DNA from: Aphidius gifuensis | Lineage: Eukaryota > Arthropoda > Insecta > Hymenoptera > Braconidae | Reading direction: 5' to 3' | NCBI RefSeq assembly: GCF_014905175.1 | Contig: NC_057789.1 | Coordinates: forward strand, 3,782,001-3,846,000 | DNA: 64,000 bases | Part shown: positions 61,701 through 64,000 of the stretch, piece by piece | How positions within the stretch are numbered: the stretch's first letter is position 1 | Layout of the letters: every line of letters starts with the position of its first letter | The notes under the pieces: model-generated | What the model was told of the DNA's origin: nothing | Seen by the model: the letters and a program-made list of their open reading frames with translations, nothing else | Databases searched by the model: none | Translations under genes and position numbers: made by a program

Positions 61701-64000
61701 CTTTTACCCAGACATTTAAAAAACTTTTTATAAAAAAAAAAAAAAATTTATTTACATTGCCATTTGCTTTTTAATAGTTTATATATAAAAAATATATTTT
61801 ATTTTTTTAGCTGAGAAAAAAAAGAAACAGAATTGTGGAAATTATTAGGGTGTCGTTTAGTTTTTACATTTTTTTTTTTTTTTTTTGTAAAAGAAAATAC
61901 TATTGACGCGTGTTGGAGTAGGTTAAATGGTCGGTGCAAAAAAACTCATAAAATAAGTTATAATTTGGCATAGTCAGTGACACCCTGTTAAATGTCCTGT
62001 ATGATCACTGTGCTGCTGCTTGAATGAACAATTATATTTTGTTCACATCCCTCTGCATCATTTCATGTATTCTTGGCTACAATTGAAATACGCGTATAAC
62101 ATTGTCCTTTTTTAATTTTTTCTTATTTATTTCTTATATTATTTATATATAACTTTTTTATGAGTTTGTATGTGTGATCCCTTCTCGACTGCAGGGAACA
62201 ACCTCCAGCCCAATTTCTGATTAATTGCTGCTTCTCGAGAGCAGAAAAAAAAGAGAAAAAAAAATAAATATAAACGGAAGCTTTGGATTATAGACTTATA
62301 TATGAAAAAAAAAAAAAAGGTTTTATAGTCTTTTTTTATTTATTTAAAATTTTTTTCAAACTATATTTTTGAATATTTGTTTTTTGATTAGTCTATCACT
62401 AATTTAATGGCTTATGAGAACCGATTAGACGTATTATCAACGACTTCCACTCAATTTTACAAGATAAACATCAAAATTATTAGAGCCCATCGACACTTGA
62501 CCTTCGTCTATTGATGTTCCAGGTCAACTATCAGTCTGAAAGGCATATTAATCAACCATCTAGCTCTAAAGATATAAAAAAAAAATAAAAATAAATAAAA
62601 AGGAAATGTGAAACAAAACGCATGACTGAAACGACAAATTCTCTGGCTCTGATGGGGTGGCACATTGTTTGCCCCTAACAGGGATGAAATAATAATAAGA
62701 AAAAAAAAAAAAAATCATAAAGAAATAACAAGTCGCGGATCGTTAACAATGCTTGGTAAATTTCGTCGTAGTAATGGACACCTATAAACACCGGAAATAA
62801 GCAATAACTCCAAAACGCATCCGCGCGCGTATTTCGGTGAATAAGTTTCTTCACGCTGGCACGATTGCACATGTCGTTATTTTTTTCTTCAGACATATAT
62901 CGTGAAAATAAATAAAATACATATACAGATAGCCGGAAGTTGACTGGACTCTGTGAAATAAATAAAAGAATAATTTCGAAAACTGGCAATCAAAGTAGAG
63001 TTATTTAAAAAAAAAAAAATCAAGTTGAATTCTCGCTGAATTTTTAATATGAAAATTCATTGAATTTGATTATCAACAGATGTGGTTTATTTGCGTATAC
63101 CGGACAGTTACAGGATAAACATTGAGCCAAAATTGGTAAAACAAGCATGGACTAACAGCATTGAACTGTGTGTGATCAGTATGTCAGTGTGAGGTTGTCT
63201 GTGAGCAAGTATTTACTACTATAAATCTTTGACAAAACCGATTGAGGGTGTGGTCGAACCCAGCGTTACACCATATACACACAAGACCAATCGTGTTTCG
63301 AAACTTAATGTTGATATTTTTTTTTTTTTTGCTTTTTTTATCACAAACAAATGTGAAAAAAAAACAAGTAACCGAGTTAACTTTATAAGAGAAATTTACA
63401 ATAATTTCGTGTGACTGTATGTCAACTGGAAAATATATTTTTTCGTTTATTCGATGATAATTTGATTTCGGACAATGGTCAAAGTGTTATCAATATGTTC
63501 GTGTCAATTCCAGTGATTTTTTTTCGTTTACTAAATTCTCATGGGGTCACATTTTTGATTTACCATTTGTCATTTATCTTTCAATTGGCTAGCTATAAAT
63601 TCAAAGAGTTTATTTTTTTTTTATTTCAAAAAATTATAAATCAATTTTCTTAATTTTATTTTAAAAACCAAATAATTATAGATTAAATTTTAACATAGAC
63701 TGTCATTTTAAAATACTCATTGAATATTTATTTTAATAATGATAATTAAAAATAATGAGTGATATTAAATTTGTCAAAATGAAAATATCAAATACCCATC
63801 AATTTAAAAAGAAGAAAAATAAAAAAATAATATTCCCACAGATTTATTCTATTCACATAATATTATCGCTATTATTATTTATTGAGATTAACCAAAATAA
63901 AAATAAAAAAACGAAAATGCATTCATGATTCTCCGACCATCTGACAAAGGACCTTGGCCAATCGAAAAAGATGTTAATAAACGGGTGAAATATGTATACA
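58714..64000 (+). other. Probable first long intron of the plus-strand gene
   Basis: No coding gene is recognised. GC-richer patches occur at about 59040-59180, 60180-60340, 61320-61460 (around GACTGTGGCGCGGCGG), 62395-62560, 62740-62960 and 63100-63300. Two carry ACCAATCG motifs (about 63283 and 63956). ATTGTCATGGTAAAT at about 61207 is an X-box-like dyad lacking both outer consensus bases. Frames are short and low in complexity. Confidence 0.35.

Noticed and set aside
1..64000. Poly(A)/poly(T) tracts as retroelement tails
   Set aside because: They are scattered everywhere without target-site duplications or reverse-transcriptase coding sequence; general base composition explains them.
1..64000. 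tRNA, rRNA, known microRNA, viral or CRISPR sequences
   Set aside because: Read for on both strands by eye; no cloverleaf, conserved insect microRNA seed-plus-arm, viral gene or spaced direct-repeat array was found. A computed scan could still reveal one.

Overview
The window looks like a piece of an insect nuclear genome. It is extremely A+T-rich, with long homopolymer A and T tracts. Genes are split by many short introns (about 60-360 bp) with GT/AG junctions, and proteins of animal type are read across them. The style (very AT-rich, compact genes plus a few giant introns) would suit a hymenopteran such as a parasitoid wasp, but that is inference and I cannot name the species. I saw no rRNA, tRNA, CRISPR array, prophage or recognisable autonomous transposon.

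Left part, 1-17.6 kb. The main gene is a USP2-type ubiquitin-specific protease on the minus strand (CDS 5206-12268, 890 aa reconstructed). It has a long low-complexity N-terminal region, a phase-compatible polyproline cassette exon, and an alternative first exon that would give a short form with a membrane segment. Its 5' leader lies somewhere in 12.3-17.5 kb. At the far left there is only a doubtful small spliced ORF.

Middle, 17.6-24.6 kb. This is a dense cluster: a 444-aa protein equal to only the C-terminal part of the rRNA-processing factor RRP5/PDCD11 (minus); the complex I assembly factor NDUFAF3 (minus); CCDC86, a Cgr1-family nucleolar protein (plus, divergent from NDUFAF3 over 369 bp); and the 3' exons of BRIP1/FANCJ helicase (minus, converging on CCDC86). 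Two of these genes serve ribosome biogenesis, one mitochondrial complex I and one DNA crosslink repair.

Right part, 24.6-64 kb. The BRIP1 gene continues through a single intron of about 31.7 kb to its three 5' exons at 56.2-57.3 kb. All exon phases fit and give a 959-aa protein. No protein-coding gene was recognised inside the intron. It contains many GC-richer islands, several with CCAAT boxes or RFX-type X-box palindromes, GA-rich stretches, long palindromes and short tandem repeats. A plus-strand transcript with three small spliced leader exons (57.98-58.71 kb) starts divergently from BRIP1 and seems to continue past the window end. A cis-regulatory landscape spread over the bystander gene BRIP1 is a reasonable hypothesis.

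Most noteworthy: the S1-less (split) RRP5 gene, the tandem array of SUMO-interacting-like motifs in BRIP1, the membrane-anchored USP2 alternative start without an AUG, and the X-box-bearing giant intron.
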